From Mucilaginibacter sp. SG564 (lineage in GTDB: Bacteria > Bacteroidota > Bacteroidia > Sphingobacteriales > Sphingobacteriaceae): 64,000 nt of DNA. This document shows positions 44,082-53,045 of this stretch, piece after piece. The notes below the pieces were generated by a model. It did no database searches and was not told the DNA's origin. It was given only the letters and a program-made list of their open reading frames with translations. Position 1 is the stretch's first letter. The number at the start of each line of letters is the position of its first letter. Location: positions 91,461-155,460 of the forward strand of contig NZ_JABGNA010000014.1 in assembly GCF_013149275.1 (NCBI RefSeq), given 5' to 3'. Both the position numbers and the translations under genes were made by a program.

Positions 44082-44897
44082 TTATCGTCTAAACCTTTTC
44101 ATCAGGTCGGGTGTCATTAAAGGGAGTTTGATCTTGTAACGATATCCCCCGTCAAAAGTGTCCTCCTCCCGTAAAAACTCGTGTCCTTTTTTGCTTATCC
44201 AATAGGTTTCGGTATAGTGCTTACCCTGGTATTCGCTTTCGGTAAAAAGCTTCCAGCAATCAACGTTGTCGTTATTTAAGGTACTTAATATTTCGCTCCC
44301 TGTTACTTTGTAAGTTACATATTCGGGTGGTGCTAAACCTGCATCATAAAAATTGATAACAAAAGTTTTGCCCGCGGCCAAAGGCAGCATTTCAAAGGTT
44401 TCGATATCCAGGTTCCAGTTAAAATTGGGGCGCTTAAAAGCCAGTGAAAAGTTTTTGGCCGTATTATCTTTTACACTATCAGCTCCGGTAATTTTATCAG
44501 GCGCCCAGTTATAGGCTTTTGTCTTATTGTTAATGGTTTCCGCGTGGTAAATCGGCGCGAAATCGGCAGTTCTGTTAACCGAATATACGGACCGGTAAGC
44601 TAACGTATCGCTGCCAAACCAATGTTGGTTTATGGTGAACACCTTTTCGCCATTGCGGTTTTCGATAGCCGTATTACGCATCCAATACCAGAAGCGCAGG
44701 CTCTTTTTGTTGTTCAGCATTTGAAAATACACCAGGTATTGCCGGTTACCTGGTTTCAGTACCTGTGTCAGGAGTCTTTTGTCGGCTACCCGTATGGTAT
44801 CTGCTTGTGCCCATACCGGTTTTAAATTGCCCATTAAAGCCCATAACAGCGCCAAAGTGGTAATTATAAATTTAAAGACGGAGCAATCAGTTCTCAT
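44082..44897 (-). CDS. Secreted protein, DUF3108-like
   Basis: A 271-residue exported protein (signal peptide ends near residue 31, VWAQA). The body is strand-rich with KTFVINFYDAG, VTYKVTGSEIL, VDCWKLFTESEYQGKHYTET and YWISKKGHEFLREEDTF, a layout like the DUF3108 beta-sandwich. No catalytic motif is seen. Lone gene, divergent from the histidine kinase operon. Family assignment is by general pattern only. Confidence 0.6.
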   Translation of the reverse strand: MRTDCSVFKFIITTLALLWALMGNLKPVWAQADTIRVADKRLLTQVLKPGNRQYLVYFQMLNNKKSLRFWYWMRNTAIENRNGEKVFTINQHWFGSDTLAYRSVYSVNRTADFAPIYHAETINNKTKAYNWAPDKITGADSVKDNTAKNFSLAFKRPNFNWNLDIETFEMLPLAAGKTFVINFYDAGLAPPEYVTYKVTGSEILSTLNNDNVDCWKLFTESEYQGKHYTETYWISKKGHEFLREEDTFDGGYRYKIKLPLMTPDLMKRFRR

Positions 44898-45130
44898 GAT
44901 TCAATTGTTAAGGAAAAAGTTTATTACTATGTAATGATCAAAGCTGTTGTTTATAAACTAGCGACAAAAATCATTTCAACTGCCCTTGGCCTATTTTTAA
45001 CCAAGCATGGCATACTTTCAACCAAACCGCTACTGATCAATCTATTGAGCATCGCTCCAGGTTAGTTGAATAAAGCCGCATAACCGTTGAAAAAAAAGCA
45101 GAACACCAAAAAACCTTTGTAATTTTAGGC

Positions 45131-46159
45131 ATGATGCAAGTGTTTAAGGGTAAGGCTACTATTACCCAGCTCCAGTGGTTGGTCTGGATCTCTGTTTATA
45201 TTATACTCTTCCTGTCTTTCTCGTCTATGGATGGTTTTAAAGAAGGGGCGTTTTATACCAACATATATATTGTTTATTATGTGATCATTATATACGGAAA
45301 CATCCGTTTTTTATACCCCCGTTTCTATGAAACCCGCAGGTATGTTTTGTATGGCCTACTGGCGCTGGTATTATTGGTGCTTACCGGGGTAGGGCGCGGC
45401 TATGTAAGCACCCTTGTTTATAATACTTACTTTGCCAAGGCCGGACAAGCCGAACCACTGACACTGCCAGCTTTATTAAAATTTGTTTTGAGCGGAGGAT
45501 TGATATTCGCGCTTAGTTTTATATTCCGTATTGCCATCGCGTACTTTAAATTAAAGCAGCAAACCGAAGAGATTCTGGTGCAAAAAAGCCAGGCCGAACT
45601 TAACCTGCTCAAATCGCAGGTACAACCTCATTTTTTGTTCAATACGTTGAACAATATTTATTACGAAGCTTACCGGGAAGCCCCGCGCACGGCCGCCCTG
45701 ATAGAGCGTCTATCGGACATTATGCGGTATTTTTTAGATGAAAGCCCACTGGATGAGGTTTCTATCAATACCGAGGTTAAATTTTTGGAGAATTATCTGG
45801 AGCTGGAAAAGATACGCATCCGCCATGAGGTGCAGCTTACTTTTGTGAAGCAGTTTAATCCCGATCTCCGCATCCCGCCTATGTTGCTGATGACTTTTGT
45901 AGAGAACATTTTTAAACATGGTATTGATAAATCGAGCCTTGATAATTGCATCAAAATTTCGCTGGTTCAGGAGGATAATTACCTGATGTTTGAAACCGTA
46001 AACCGGATATATGACAAACCGAAGCAAAATGGCAGCAATGGTTTTGGTATAACTAATTTGCGTAAAAGACTTACCTTGCTTTACCAAAACAATTTTGAGT
46101 TGGATACGCATAAGAACGAACAATCATTTACCGCTTTTTTAAAGATTCCTTTAGCGTGA
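45131..46159 (+). CDS. LytS/YehU-type sensor histidine kinase
   Basis: A 342-residue membrane kinase: four hydrophobic segments in residues 12-140, then a short coiled stretch and the His_kinase domain with the phospho-acceptor His in QPHFLFNTLNNIYYEA, the N-box PPMLLMTFVENIFKHGI and the G-box NGFGITNLRKRL. The sensor part has no extracytoplasmic domain of note, so it may sense the membrane itself. It overlaps the response regulator gene by four bases (GTGA). Confidence 0.92.
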   Translation: MMQVFKGKATITQLQWLVWISVYIILFLSFSSMDGFKEGAFYTNIYIVYYVIIIYGNIRFLYPRFYETRRYVLYGLLALVLLVLTGVGRGYVSTLVYNTYFAKAGQAEPLTLPALLKFVLSGGLIFALSFIFRIAIAYFKLKQQTEEILVQKSQAELNLLKSQVQPHFLFNTLNNIYYEAYREAPRTAALIERLSDIMRYFLDESPLDEVSINTEVKFLENYLELEKIRIRHEVQLTFVKQFNPDLRIPPMLLMTFVENIFKHGIDKSSLDNCIKISLVQEDNYLMFETVNRIYDKPKQNGSNGFGITNLRKRLTLLYQNNFELDTHKNEQSFTAFLKIPLA

Positions 46160-46872
46160 ATTTAAGTTGTATTATTATTGATGATGAACCCAACGCGGTA
46201 AAACTGCTGGAAATGCTGATTGGGCAAACTACGCAGTGGCAGCTTTTAACCAAATGCTATAATGGCCTGGAGGCGCTTGCCTTTTTAAAAGAGAACAAAC
46301 ACAAGGTTGATTTTATATTTTTAGATATTAACATGCCCCATTTGAGCGGGATGGAGCTTGCCGGTTTATTACCATCCGACACCAAAATTGTTTTCACTAC
46401 AGCCTACTCCGAATTTGCCGCCGAAAGCTACACGTTTAAAACAATTGATTATCTGCTGAAACCCATTACACTGAAACGTTTTTTGGCTGCCCAGCAAAAA
46501 ATAGAAGCCAGTTTCGGCAAAGCTCCCGTGGCTGCGCCACTGCCTGCACAAACCGACCAGGAGTATTTTTTTGTAAAATCGGGCAAAGTGCTGCGCAAAA
46601 TCCTATTGGAGCATATCCTGTATTTTGAAGGCGAAAAGGAATACGTTAGGGTGGTTACGCATACCGATCAACTGTTGATCTATCGTCGGTTAAAAGATAT
46701 CGAAGAGCAGCTTACCGTTCCGTTTGTTCGGGTACATAACTCCTACATCGTTAATACCAAACAACTTAACAAGATCCAGGACAACCATATCTACATTGGC
46801 GATAAGCATATCCCCGTAAGCGAAAAGTTTAAAGATGGCTTTATGGCGGTTATTAATCAAAGGATATTTTGA
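46156..46872 (+). CDS. LytTR family response regulator
   Basis: A 238-residue regulator starting at GTG 46156, inside the kinase stop. Receiver domain (1-120) with acidic IIIDDEPNA, phospho-Asp in DFIFLDINMPHLSGMEL, Thr in VFTTAYSE and Lys in DYLLKPI. C-terminal LytTR DNA-binding domain (about 135-238): YFFVKSGKVLRKI, ILYFEGEKEYVRV, RVHNSYIVN. It acts with the kinase upstream. Targets cannot be read here. Confidence 0.93.
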   Translation: MNLSCIIIDDEPNAVKLLEMLIGQTTQWQLLTKCYNGLEALAFLKENKHKVDFIFLDINMPHLSGMELAGLLPSDTKIVFTTAYSEFAAESYTFKTIDYLLKPITLKRFLAAQQKIEASFGKAPVAAPLPAQTDQEYFFVKSGKVLRKILLEHILYFEGEKEYVRVVTHTDQLLIYRRLKDIEEQLTVPFVRVHNSYIVNTKQLNKIQDNHIYIGDKHIPVSEKFKDGFMAVINQRIF

Positions 46873-46894
46873 GATGAGGAATTTGTTCTCCAGC

Positions 46895-46990
46895 ACGTCA
46901 TTGCGAGCGTGGCAATCCCCGATTAGCAGGACGGCTTCGCAGATTTACTCTGTATAGTTAGGGATTGCCACGCTGCGCTCGGAATAACGT
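46895..46990. repeat. CGTCATTGCGAG hairpin repeat, copy 2
   Basis: Starts CGTCATTGCGAGCGTGGCAA and contains the inner pair GCAATCCCCGA with GGGATTGC; the far end CTCGGAATAACG is slightly decayed. Lies between convergent genes. Confidence 0.75.
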
Positions 46991-47007
46991 GATGATAATT
47001 CTTCTTT

Positions 47008-47036
47008 ACTCAGAACTCACTACTTACTACTCACCC
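47008..47036. repeat. Single arm of the ACTCAC-word repeat
   Basis: AACTCACTACTTACTACTCAC resembles the right arm of the hairpin at 48892-48971, with no opposite arm nearby. It ends at the asparaginase stop. Confidence 0.4.
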
Positions 47037-48059
47037 TTACGATACCGTGATCTCTCCTCTTAAATCAAGCTCCATATAATATTTCACCTGTGCCGGGTCA
47101 TCAAACATGCCCAGCAGGTACATCATTTTGGTTACGGCCGATTCAAAGGTCATATCATAGCCATTGGCCACACCAATATCTTTCAATGCACGGCTGGTTT
47201 CGTAACGCCCCAGTTCAACTGTGCCCACCTTACACTGAGAAATATCAACAATCACTTTGCCGCTATCAATAGCACCTTTGAGCAGGCTGATGAACCATTC
47301 ATCCGTAGTCGTATTCCCGGCGCCGAATGTTTCCATCACAATACCGCGTACTTCAGAATTCAAAATGGTTTCAACCACCTTAGTGCCGATGCCCGGGTAT
47401 AATTTTAACACGGCAACATCGCTTACCAGGTTGTTGTGGATAATGAGCTCGGTACCCTCCTGCGGGTGCCTGATATCGTTGGCGCTAAAACGCAGGTGAA
47501 CTCCAGACTCGGCCAGTATAGGGTAATTAGGCGAACGGAATGCCTCGAATTTGGAAGAATTATATTTAAATGCCCGGTTACCGCGGAACAATTTATAATC
47601 AAAGTAGATACAAACTTCGGGTACGCGCGCACGGTCGCCTTTTTTTGATTTGGCAATTTCAATCGCTGTCATCAGATTTTCCTTAGCATCAGTACGTATA
47701 GCACTTATAGGTAATTGCGAACCGGTAAATATGATGGGTTTGCCCAGGTTTTCGAGCATAAAGCTTAAGGCCGATGCGGTATAAGCCATGGTATCAGAGC
47801 CATGTAATATCACAAAGCCATCGTTATCATGATAGTTTGACTGGATAAGTCCGGCCAGCTCGCTCCAGATAGCTGGGTTCATGTTTGATGAATCAATGAT
47901 CTCATCAAAAGAGTGAACTTTAATGCGGCAATTTAATTTTTCCAGCTCCGGAACATTGTCCATGATCTGTTCAAAATTAATAGGCTTAAGTACTTTGGTC
48001 ACAGGATCGGTCATCATTCCAATTGTCCCTCCGGTATAGATGATCAGTATCTGGCTCAT
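47037..48059 (-). CDS. ansA: Type I L-asparaginase
   Basis: A 340-residue cytoplasmic amidohydrolase converting asparagine to aspartate and ammonia. First catalytic Thr in LIIYTGGTIGMMTDP; second Thr-Asp-Lys-type site in VILHGSDTMAYTASAL; also FTGSQLPISAIRTDA and the late segment GIVMETFGAGNTTTDE. No signal peptide, as expected for the type I enzyme. It starts 42 bases after the tatD stop on the same strand, so they are probably co-transcribed. Confidence 0.93.
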   Translation of the reverse strand: MSQILIIYTGGTIGMMTDPVTKVLKPINFEQIMDNVPELEKLNCRIKVHSFDEIIDSSNMNPAIWSELAGLIQSNYHDNDGFVILHGSDTMAYTASALSFMLENLGKPIIFTGSQLPISAIRTDAKENLMTAIEIAKSKKGDRARVPEVCIYFDYKLFRGNRAFKYNSSKFEAFRSPNYPILAESGVHLRFSANDIRHPQEGTELIIHNNLVSDVAVLKLYPGIGTKVVETILNSEVRGIVMETFGAGNTTTDEWFISLLKGAIDSGKVIVDISQCKVGTVELGRYETSRALKDIGVANGYDMTFESAVTKMMYLLGMFDDPAQVKYYMELDLRGEITVS

Positions 48060-48101
48060 GAAATATGTGTATGCTGTATAAAATTCAATAAATAAATGTT
48101 G

Positions 48102-48869
48102 TTAAATACCAAACAGCTTTTTCGAATTTTCGGTGGTTATTTCGGCCACCGTATCTATAGCTATTTGGTGCAGCTCCGCCACTTTTTGTGCAATGTAGAT
48201 CAGGTATGAACTTTCATTAGGCTTGCCGCGGAACGGAACGGGCGTAAGGTACGGAGAATCTGTTTCTAAAACTACATGTTGAAGGTCAATTTCGGCCACA
48301 ACTTTATCTAAACCCGAATTTTTATAAGTAACCACTCCGCCTATACCCAGGTAAAAGCCCAGGGCCGTTACTTTTTGAGCCTGCTCCAGCGTACCGGTAA
48401 AGCAGTGGAACACCCCGCGCAAATCCTCGTCCTGCTCCTGCTGCAGTACTTCATATACTTCATTAAAGGCATCACGGCAGTGAATAACAATAGGCAGTTT
48501 AAGGCTTTTTGCCCAATTGATCTGCTGGCGAAAGGCTTCTATCTGATCATTCAGCGTAGTTTTATCCCAATACAGATCAATACCGATTTCGCCGATGGCA
48601 AAAATTTTATGCTGTTGATGGGCATCGCGGATATCCTGAAGTTCCTGCTGCCAGTTTTCTTTTACCGAGCAGGGGTGCAGGCCCAGCATGGGGAAACATT
48701 GATCGGGATACGCTTTTACCAGGTCAAACACCATCGCCACGGATTCCCTATCGACATTGGGTAGAAACAAGCGGCTGATGTTGTTATCGATACAACGCTC
48801 CATGAGTGCCGCGCGCTTATCGGCAATGGTTTCGTAATATAAATGGGTATGCGTGTCTGTTAATACCAT
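48102..48869 (-). CDS. TatD family metal-dependent hydrolase
   Basis: A 255-residue TIM-barrel metallohydrolase of the TatD DNase group. Metal ligands: DTHTHLYY, the Glu in AIGEIGIDLYWD, VIHCRDAF, GVFHCFTG and the Asp of LETDSPYLTP. Family members act as 3'-5' exonucleases on DNA. The -7 box TATATTTG lies at 48874-48881 on the minus strand, so its last base is exactly five bases before the A of the ATG, predicting a leaderless mRNA. Confidence 0.93.
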   Translation of the reverse strand: MVLTDTHTHLYYETIADKRAALMERCIDNNISRLFLPNVDRESVAMVFDLVKAYPDQCFPMLGLHPCSVKENWQQELQDIRDAHQQHKIFAIGEIGIDLYWDKTTLNDQIEAFRQQINWAKSLKLPIVIHCRDAFNEVYEVLQQEQDEDLRGVFHCFTGTLEQAQKVTALGFYLGIGGVVTYKNSGLDKVVAEIDLQHVVLETDSPYLTPVPFRGKPNESSYLIYIAQKVAELHQIAIDTVAEITTENSKKLFGI

Positions 48870-48873
48870 AGTG

Positions 48874-48881
48874 CAAATATA
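48874..48881 (-). promoter_or_regulatory. -7 box of tatD, leaderless geometry
   Basis: TATATTTG on the minus strand, four bases from the start codon. Its -33 region is occupied by the arm of a hairpin repeat. Confidence 0.55.
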
Positions 48882-48891
48882 GTAAACAGGA

Positions 48892-48971
48892 GAATGGTGA
48901 GAAGTGAGTGGTGAATTTTCAGGATTTATCTAACTTACCTGCTATTTTTCCCAACTCACTACTCACCATTC
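48892..48971. repeat. Word-iterated hairpin A (ACTCAC words)
   Basis: GAATGGTGAGAAGTGAGTGG (48892-48911) and the complement of CAACTCACTACTCACCATTC (48952-48971) agree at 18 of 20 bases. Each arm is made of short related words. It separates the FKBP stop from the tatD promoter. Confidence 0.65.
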
Positions 48972-48979
48972 ACAACTCA

Positions 48980-49966
48980 CTAATTTGTCTTTTTAGTGAG
49001 CGGTTTTTTGTAAACGCGTTTTTTGGCAGGGCTAACTACACCAGTTTTAGCCGGGGCATGTTTACCTGGTTTAACCCGTACCAGTTCCACATCAAATATC
49101 AATGTAGTGTATGGGGGTATATCCTGACCTGCACCTCTATCACCATAAGCCAGGCTCGATGGGATGATCAGTTTTGCTTTTGAACCCTCGTTGAGTAAAA
49201 GCAGAGCCTCGTCCCAACCAGGTATTACCTGCTGCTGGCCAAGCACTACACTTATTGGCTCATATTTGCGTCCCGGCTGATCCAAACCGGCACTTTTAGC
49301 CTCGGCCTCGATGCTGGAGTCAAATACTTTGCCATTCAATATACGGCCGGTGTAATTTACCATAACTGTATCGCCAGATAAGGGTTTACGCTTTACAGAG
49401 GGTTTGGTAATCACATATCTTAAGCCAGAGCCAGTTGGAATGGCATTTATCTTATTAGCAGCTAAATAGTTGTTGGCATCGGTTAGTTCTTTATCTTTTC
49501 GTTTCTGTCCTTCGGCATTCCGCTCCACAATAGCTTCATTCAATGATTGTATTTTCTCAATCTTAAGCACAAAGGTTAAATAACTGCCTTTCGGAAAAAA
49601 CGGCGGGCGGGCCTCTTCATGTCCTTTAAAAACAGAATCGGTAGGTACTTTAACCAGGGCGCTGTCTTTAGCGGCCAGCAACGGAAAAATATCCATCAGG
49701 TCGCCTACGTTTTGTGAAGCCTGTATTTGGGCCTGTACCGGCTTGCCCGATTTATAAGTGCTGTATAATACCGAATCCTTATCTGTAGTTTGAACAAAGT
49801 TAAAAGTGATTACATCATTTAGCTTTGCCTTTGGACCGGCATTGTTGGTAAATATTTTATACAGCGCGCCATTGGCTGTTTTCTTCAGATCGGTTGTTTG
49901 CTGAGCACTCGCGCTTATGGTAAATAAGGCCAGTAAAGGCAGCAGGATATAAATAGTACGTTTCAT
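48980..49966 (-). CDS. FKBP-type peptidyl-prolyl isomerase, exported
   Basis: About 328 residues from the ATG at 49966 (MKRTIYILLP); signal peptide ends SASAQ. An N-terminal FKBP-like part (about 45-135, with KLNDVITFNFVQ) lacks most active-site residues; the C-terminal FKBP domain (about 195-300) is complete: GDTVMVNYTGRILNGKVFDS, VIPGWDEALLLL and IPSSLAYGDRGAG. The tail is Lys/Ala-rich. A periplasmic folding helper. Close paralogue of the lipoprotein encoded just upstream, a tandem duplication. Confidence 0.9.
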   Translation of the reverse strand: MKRTIYILLPLLALFTISASAQQTTDLKKTANGALYKIFTNNAGPKAKLNDVITFNFVQTTDKDSVLYSTYKSGKPVQAQIQASQNVGDLMDIFPLLAAKDSALVKVPTDSVFKGHEEARPPFFPKGSYLTFVLKIEKIQSLNEAIVERNAEGQKRKDKELTDANNYLAANKINAIPTGSGLRYVITKPSVKRKPLSGDTVMVNYTGRILNGKVFDSSIEAEAKSAGLDQPGRKYEPISVVLGQQQVIPGWDEALLLLNEGSKAKLIIPSSLAYGDRGAGQDIPPYTTLIFDVELVRVKPGKHAPAKTGVVSPAKKRVYKKPLTKKTN

Positions 49967-49974
49967 AAGCAACA

Positions 49975-50007
49975 AAAAAAAGCCTTTTTGCCCGCGGGCA
50001 AAAAGGC
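49975..50007 (-). terminator. Terminator between the two FKBP genes
   Basis: GCCTTTTTGCCCG and CGGGCAAAAAGGC form a perfect 26-base palindrome (49982-50007), followed on the minus strand by seven T. It ends the upstream FKBP transcript, so the second FKBP gene needs its own promoter. Confidence 0.85.
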
Positions 50008-50026
50008 CATATTCAATTTCTTTAAA

Positions 50027-50998
50027 TTATTTAGCTGGTGGCGGAGTTAACTGCGGTACAACTGGTTTTGGTGCATTTGGATTTGGTTTAACTACGTTAA
50101 CCATCTCTATTTCAAACACCAGCGGAGAGTACGGGCCAATTGGGCCGATTCCCTGATCTTTATAAGCCAAATCAGATGGAACGATGAATATCGCCTTAGC
50201 ACCTTTGTTTAACAATTGCAAGCCTTCGTCCCAACCTGGTATTACTTTGGCCTGGCCAACCGGAATACGGATAGGTGCAAACTGACGCATAGGGTCAACA
50301 GGTATTTTTGCTTTGGTAGCCTCTTCTTTAATACTGGTATCAAATACTTTACCGGTAGTTAATTTGCCGGTATAGTTTACTACAGCGGTATCACCAACTG
50401 CTGGTTTATCACCAGTACCCGGAGTAGTGATCACGTATTGCAAGCCTGATGCAGTTTTGCTCACGGTAAGGTGATGATCGGCAATATATTTTTTAATCTT
50501 GGCTGGTTCCTGATTTTTCACGGCCTCGCTCAAAGATTTAATATAATCTCTTACACGGCCTTCAAAAACCTGTTGATTAAGATTGCCTTTGGCTATTACT
50601 TTTTCAATTTTCACTACAAACACCAGGTATTTGCTTTTAAAATTCTGAGGGCGCGGCTGACCTTTTTTAAATATGGAATCGGCTGCTATTTTAAATGTTG
50701 CACTATCTCCTTCACCTAACATCCTTACGCCTGCAATAAGCAAGTCGCCTTTTGCCTGTTCTTTGGTAGGCATAGGGGTTTTTATTGTTTGGCCGTTTTC
50801 ATAAGTGCTGTTCAGTATAGAGTCGCCGTCGGTTTTCTGTACCATGTTAAGACTTATAAAGTCTCCATCTTTAATTTTGGCACCACCCTTAGAAGTGTGA
50901 ATATTATAAAGCAAGCCACCATCGCCCTGCTTAAATCCACCGTTGCAACTCGCTAAACCTATAGCCGCAAGAGACAATAACATCAATTTTCTTTTCAT
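50027..50998 (-). CDS. FKBP-type peptidyl-prolyl isomerase, lipoprotein
   Basis: A 323-residue protein with lipobox GLASC (Cys18). Same build as the next gene: a degenerate first FKBP-like part (GDFISLNMVQKTDG) and a complete C-terminal FKBP domain (about 190-298: GDTAVVNYTGKLTTGKVFDT, VIPGWDEGLQLL, VPSDLAYKDQGIG), then a Pro-rich tail. Starts ten bases after the nrnA-type gene and is probably in its operon. Likely a folding factor anchored to a membrane in the envelope. Confidence 0.9.
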   Translation of the reverse strand: MKRKLMLLSLAAIGLASCNGGFKQGDGGLLYNIHTSKGGAKIKDGDFISLNMVQKTDGDSILNSTYENGQTIKTPMPTKEQAKGDLLIAGVRMLGEGDSATFKIAADSIFKKGQPRPQNFKSKYLVFVVKIEKVIAKGNLNQQVFEGRVRDYIKSLSEAVKNQEPAKIKKYIADHHLTVSKTASGLQYVITTPGTGDKPAVGDTAVVNYTGKLTTGKVFDTSIKEEATKAKIPVDPMRQFAPIRIPVGQAKVIPGWDEGLQLLNKGAKAIFIVPSDLAYKDQGIGPIGPYSPLVFEIEMVNVVKPNPNAPKPVVPQLTPPPAK

Positions 50999-51008
50999 GT
51001 TTAGTTTT

Positions 51009-52019
51009 TTACTGTATTAATAGTTTTTTATATTCTGGTAATATTTGTTTGAATTCTTGTATAACCTGCTCCAGGCTGTGTTCAGAATGCCCACCTGCGG
51101 CGTTGCGGTGTCCGCCGCCGCTAAAATACTTTTTACATATTTCATTTGCAGGAAATTCGCCCTTGGAGCGTAAAGAAAGTTTAACCCTGTCGCGCCGCTC
51201 TACAATAAACGCAGCCAGGCGTATGCTGGCCATGGATAAGGCATAGTTTACTATACCCTCGGTATCGCCGGTATCTACTTCGTATTTTTCCAGATCGGCT
51301 TTGTTTACCGCGATAATAGCAGTATTGTACTCTGGCAGTACTTCCAGGCAATTGGCCAGGCAATGCCCCAGGAACCGGAGTCTGTTTTCGGATGCGCTGT
51401 TATAAACCAACTCATGTATACGCCAGTTAACCGCGCCCGCGTCAATTAGGTCGGCTACTATACGGTGTACAGTTGAGGTGGTATTTGGTAACCTGAACGA
51501 TGCCGAATCGGTCATGATACCTGTATATAAACAGGTAGCTACATCTTTATTAACCAGTCCGGGATGCTGCAGTTCATTTACAATAAAATCATAAATAAGC
51601 TGAGCAGTAGCACAGGCATTGATGTTCCAGTGGCGGTAGTCGTCAAAATCCTCGGGTTCCAGGTGATGGTCGATCATGATTTTGTAAGCACTGCTTGCAC
51701 CTACCAGTTCGCCCATTTGATTAATCCTGCTTAATGCATTAAAATCAAGGCAAAATATGATATCAGCATCTGCAATGAGTGTCGCCGACTGCTCCAACTG
51801 TTCGGTATAAATAATAACCTCTTCGTTACCAGGCATCCAGCTCAAAAAATCAGGGTAATCGGTAGGCGTGATCACTTTGGCATGGTGGCCTTGTTGTATC
51901 AGATAATTATATAGCCCTAACGACGAGCCCATCGCATCACCATCAGGTTTATGATGGGTAGTGATCACTATTTTTTGAGGCTGTGCTAAAAGTTTTTTAA
52001 GCGAAGCTAAGTCTAACAT
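51009..52019 (-). CDS. DHH phosphoesterase, NrnA-type oligoribonuclease / pAp phosphatase
   Basis: About 336 residues from the ATG at 52019. DHH domain motifs: TTHHKPDGDAMGSSLG, IIFCLDFNALSR, MIDHHLEPEDFDD and TGIMTDSASFRLPNT; DHHA1 domain with SGGGHRNAAGGHSE near the end. NrnA-type enzymes degrade very short RNAs and dephosphorylate pAp, with Mn. A minus-strand -7 box TAGCTTTG at 52039-52046 precedes it. Co-transcribed with the FKBP lipoprotein. Confidence 0.9.
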   Translation of the reverse strand: MLDLASLKKLLAQPQKIVITTHHKPDGDAMGSSLGLYNYLIQQGHHAKVITPTDYPDFLSWMPGNEEVIIYTEQLEQSATLIADADIIFCLDFNALSRINQMGELVGASSAYKIMIDHHLEPEDFDDYRHWNINACATAQLIYDFIVNELQHPGLVNKDVATCLYTGIMTDSASFRLPNTTSTVHRIVADLIDAGAVNWRIHELVYNSASENRLRFLGHCLANCLEVLPEYNTAIIAVNKADLEKYEVDTGDTEGIVNYALSMASIRLAAFIVERRDRVKLSLRSKGEFPANEICKKYFSGGGHRNAAGGHSEHSLEQVIQEFKQILPEYKKLLIQ

Positions 52020-52113
52020 CAATTTTAAAAAAGAGTTGCAAAGCTAAATAAATAAATTAAATACAAACCATCTAATTTAATTCAAAACACTTTATGTTAC
52101 AGATGTAAAAACC

Positions 52114-52121
52114 TATTTTTG
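52114..52121 (+). promoter_or_regulatory. -7 promoter box of ndk
   Basis: TATTTTTG, 155 bases before the ndk ATG. The long leader contains the hairpin at 52155-52250. Confidence 0.45.
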
Positions 52122-52154
52122 CGCCAATTTTAAAAAGCAAAAATGCAACTCATG

Positions 52155-52250
52155 GTATCAAGTAATTAGTATCAAGTATCAAGACAGTTTCTAAAAGCGG
52201 CATTAATAGTTTGCAGAAAATCTTGATACTTGATACTAACTACTTGATAC
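52155..52250. repeat. Word-iterated hairpin B (TTGATAC words)
   Basis: The arms 52155-52184 and 52221-52250 are complementary at 29 of 30 bases; each holds the word TTGATAC three times (for example TCTTGATACTTGATACTAA). It ends 25 bases before the ndk start, inside the predicted leader. Confidence 0.75.
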
Positions 52251-52275
52251 TAATTAATTAAAACAAATAATTTCA

Positions 52276-52695
52276 ATGAAAACCAACAGAACTTTTACCA
52301 TGATTAAGCCCGATGCGGTAGCAAACGGCCACATTGGTGCGATTATAGACAAGATCACGAAGAGCGGCTTTAAGATCATCGCTCTTAAATATACCTCACT
52401 GAGCCCGGAGAAAGCTGGTCAGTTTTATGAAGTGCATAAAGAACGTCCTTTTTATAGCGCACTGGTTAACTTCATGTCATCTGGCCCTATCGTAGCTGCT
52501 ATTTTAGAAAAAGATAACGCTATCGAAGATTTCCGTAAATTGATTGGTGCCACCGATCCGGCTAAAGCAGAAGAAGGAACTATCCGCAACCTGTTCGCCA
52601 AATCAATCGACGCGAATGCTGTTCACGGGTCTGACTCTGATGAGAATGCCGATATAGAAGGCAACTTTTTCTTTTCGGCTTTCGAAAGATTTTAA
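52276..52695 (+). CDS. ndk: Nucleoside diphosphate kinase
   Basis: A 139-residue enzyme passing the terminal phosphate of ATP to other nucleoside diphosphates. The full length is typical: TFTMIKPDAVANGHIGAII at the start and the catalytic His in NAVHGSDSDENA. Closed by a strong terminator. The unusual feature is the long hairpin in its leader. Confidence 0.95.
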   Translation: MKTNRTFTMIKPDAVANGHIGAIIDKITKSGFKIIALKYTSLSPEKAGQFYEVHKERPFYSALVNFMSSGPIVAAILEKDNAIEDFRKLIGATDPAKAEEGTIRNLFAKSIDANAVHGSDSDENADIEGNFFFSAFERF

Positions 52696-52707
52696 CTTTT
52701 AGGTAAC

Positions 52708-52755
52708 TTACCGGTGTAATTCAGTTAATTACGCCGGTAAATGTTATTTTTTTGT
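52708..52755 (+). terminator. Terminator after ndk
   Basis: TTACCGGTGTAATT (52708-52721) pairs with AATTACGCCGGTAA (52727-52740) with one G-U pair, followed by ATGTTATTTTTTT. Confidence 0.8.
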
Positions 52756-52850
52756 TTGCTTTTGGTATATGTTTTGTAGATTTACCTTACAGGGTTATTA
52801 TTTTCTTTACCCTTAATTATTAACCCTGGTAATTTTTAAAGCTATACTGT

Positions 52851-53045
52851 ATGAAACTATTTCTGAAATGTATCATATACCTGTTGCTCGTTGTGTGCCT
52901 GGCAGCAGCTTCTATTTTGTTATATAAAGCCCACCCCGAGGTTCAGCTGGCTTTTATCATTCCGGGTATATTCATTTTTGCTTACTCCATGATCAATGAT
53001 GATATTGGTGTAAAACACAAATTTCGTTTTTCTAAAGAAAAATAA
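52851..53045 (+). CDS. Small membrane protein, 64 residues
   Basis: Two hydrophobic segments (about 5-25 and 31-47) and a basic C-terminus (KHKFRFSKEK). Not recognised. The last 14 bases overlap the end of the DUF721 gene on the other strand. Moderately confident because the ATG is in a good position and the composition is that of a membrane protein. Confidence 0.5.
   Translation: MKLFLKCIIYLLLVVCLAAASILLYKAHPEVQLAFIIPGIFIFAYSMINDDIGVKHKFRFSKEK

Noticed and set aside
48908..49183. Plus-strand frame over hairpin A and the FKBP end
   Set aside because: It overlaps a repeat and the antisense of a clear FKBP gene.
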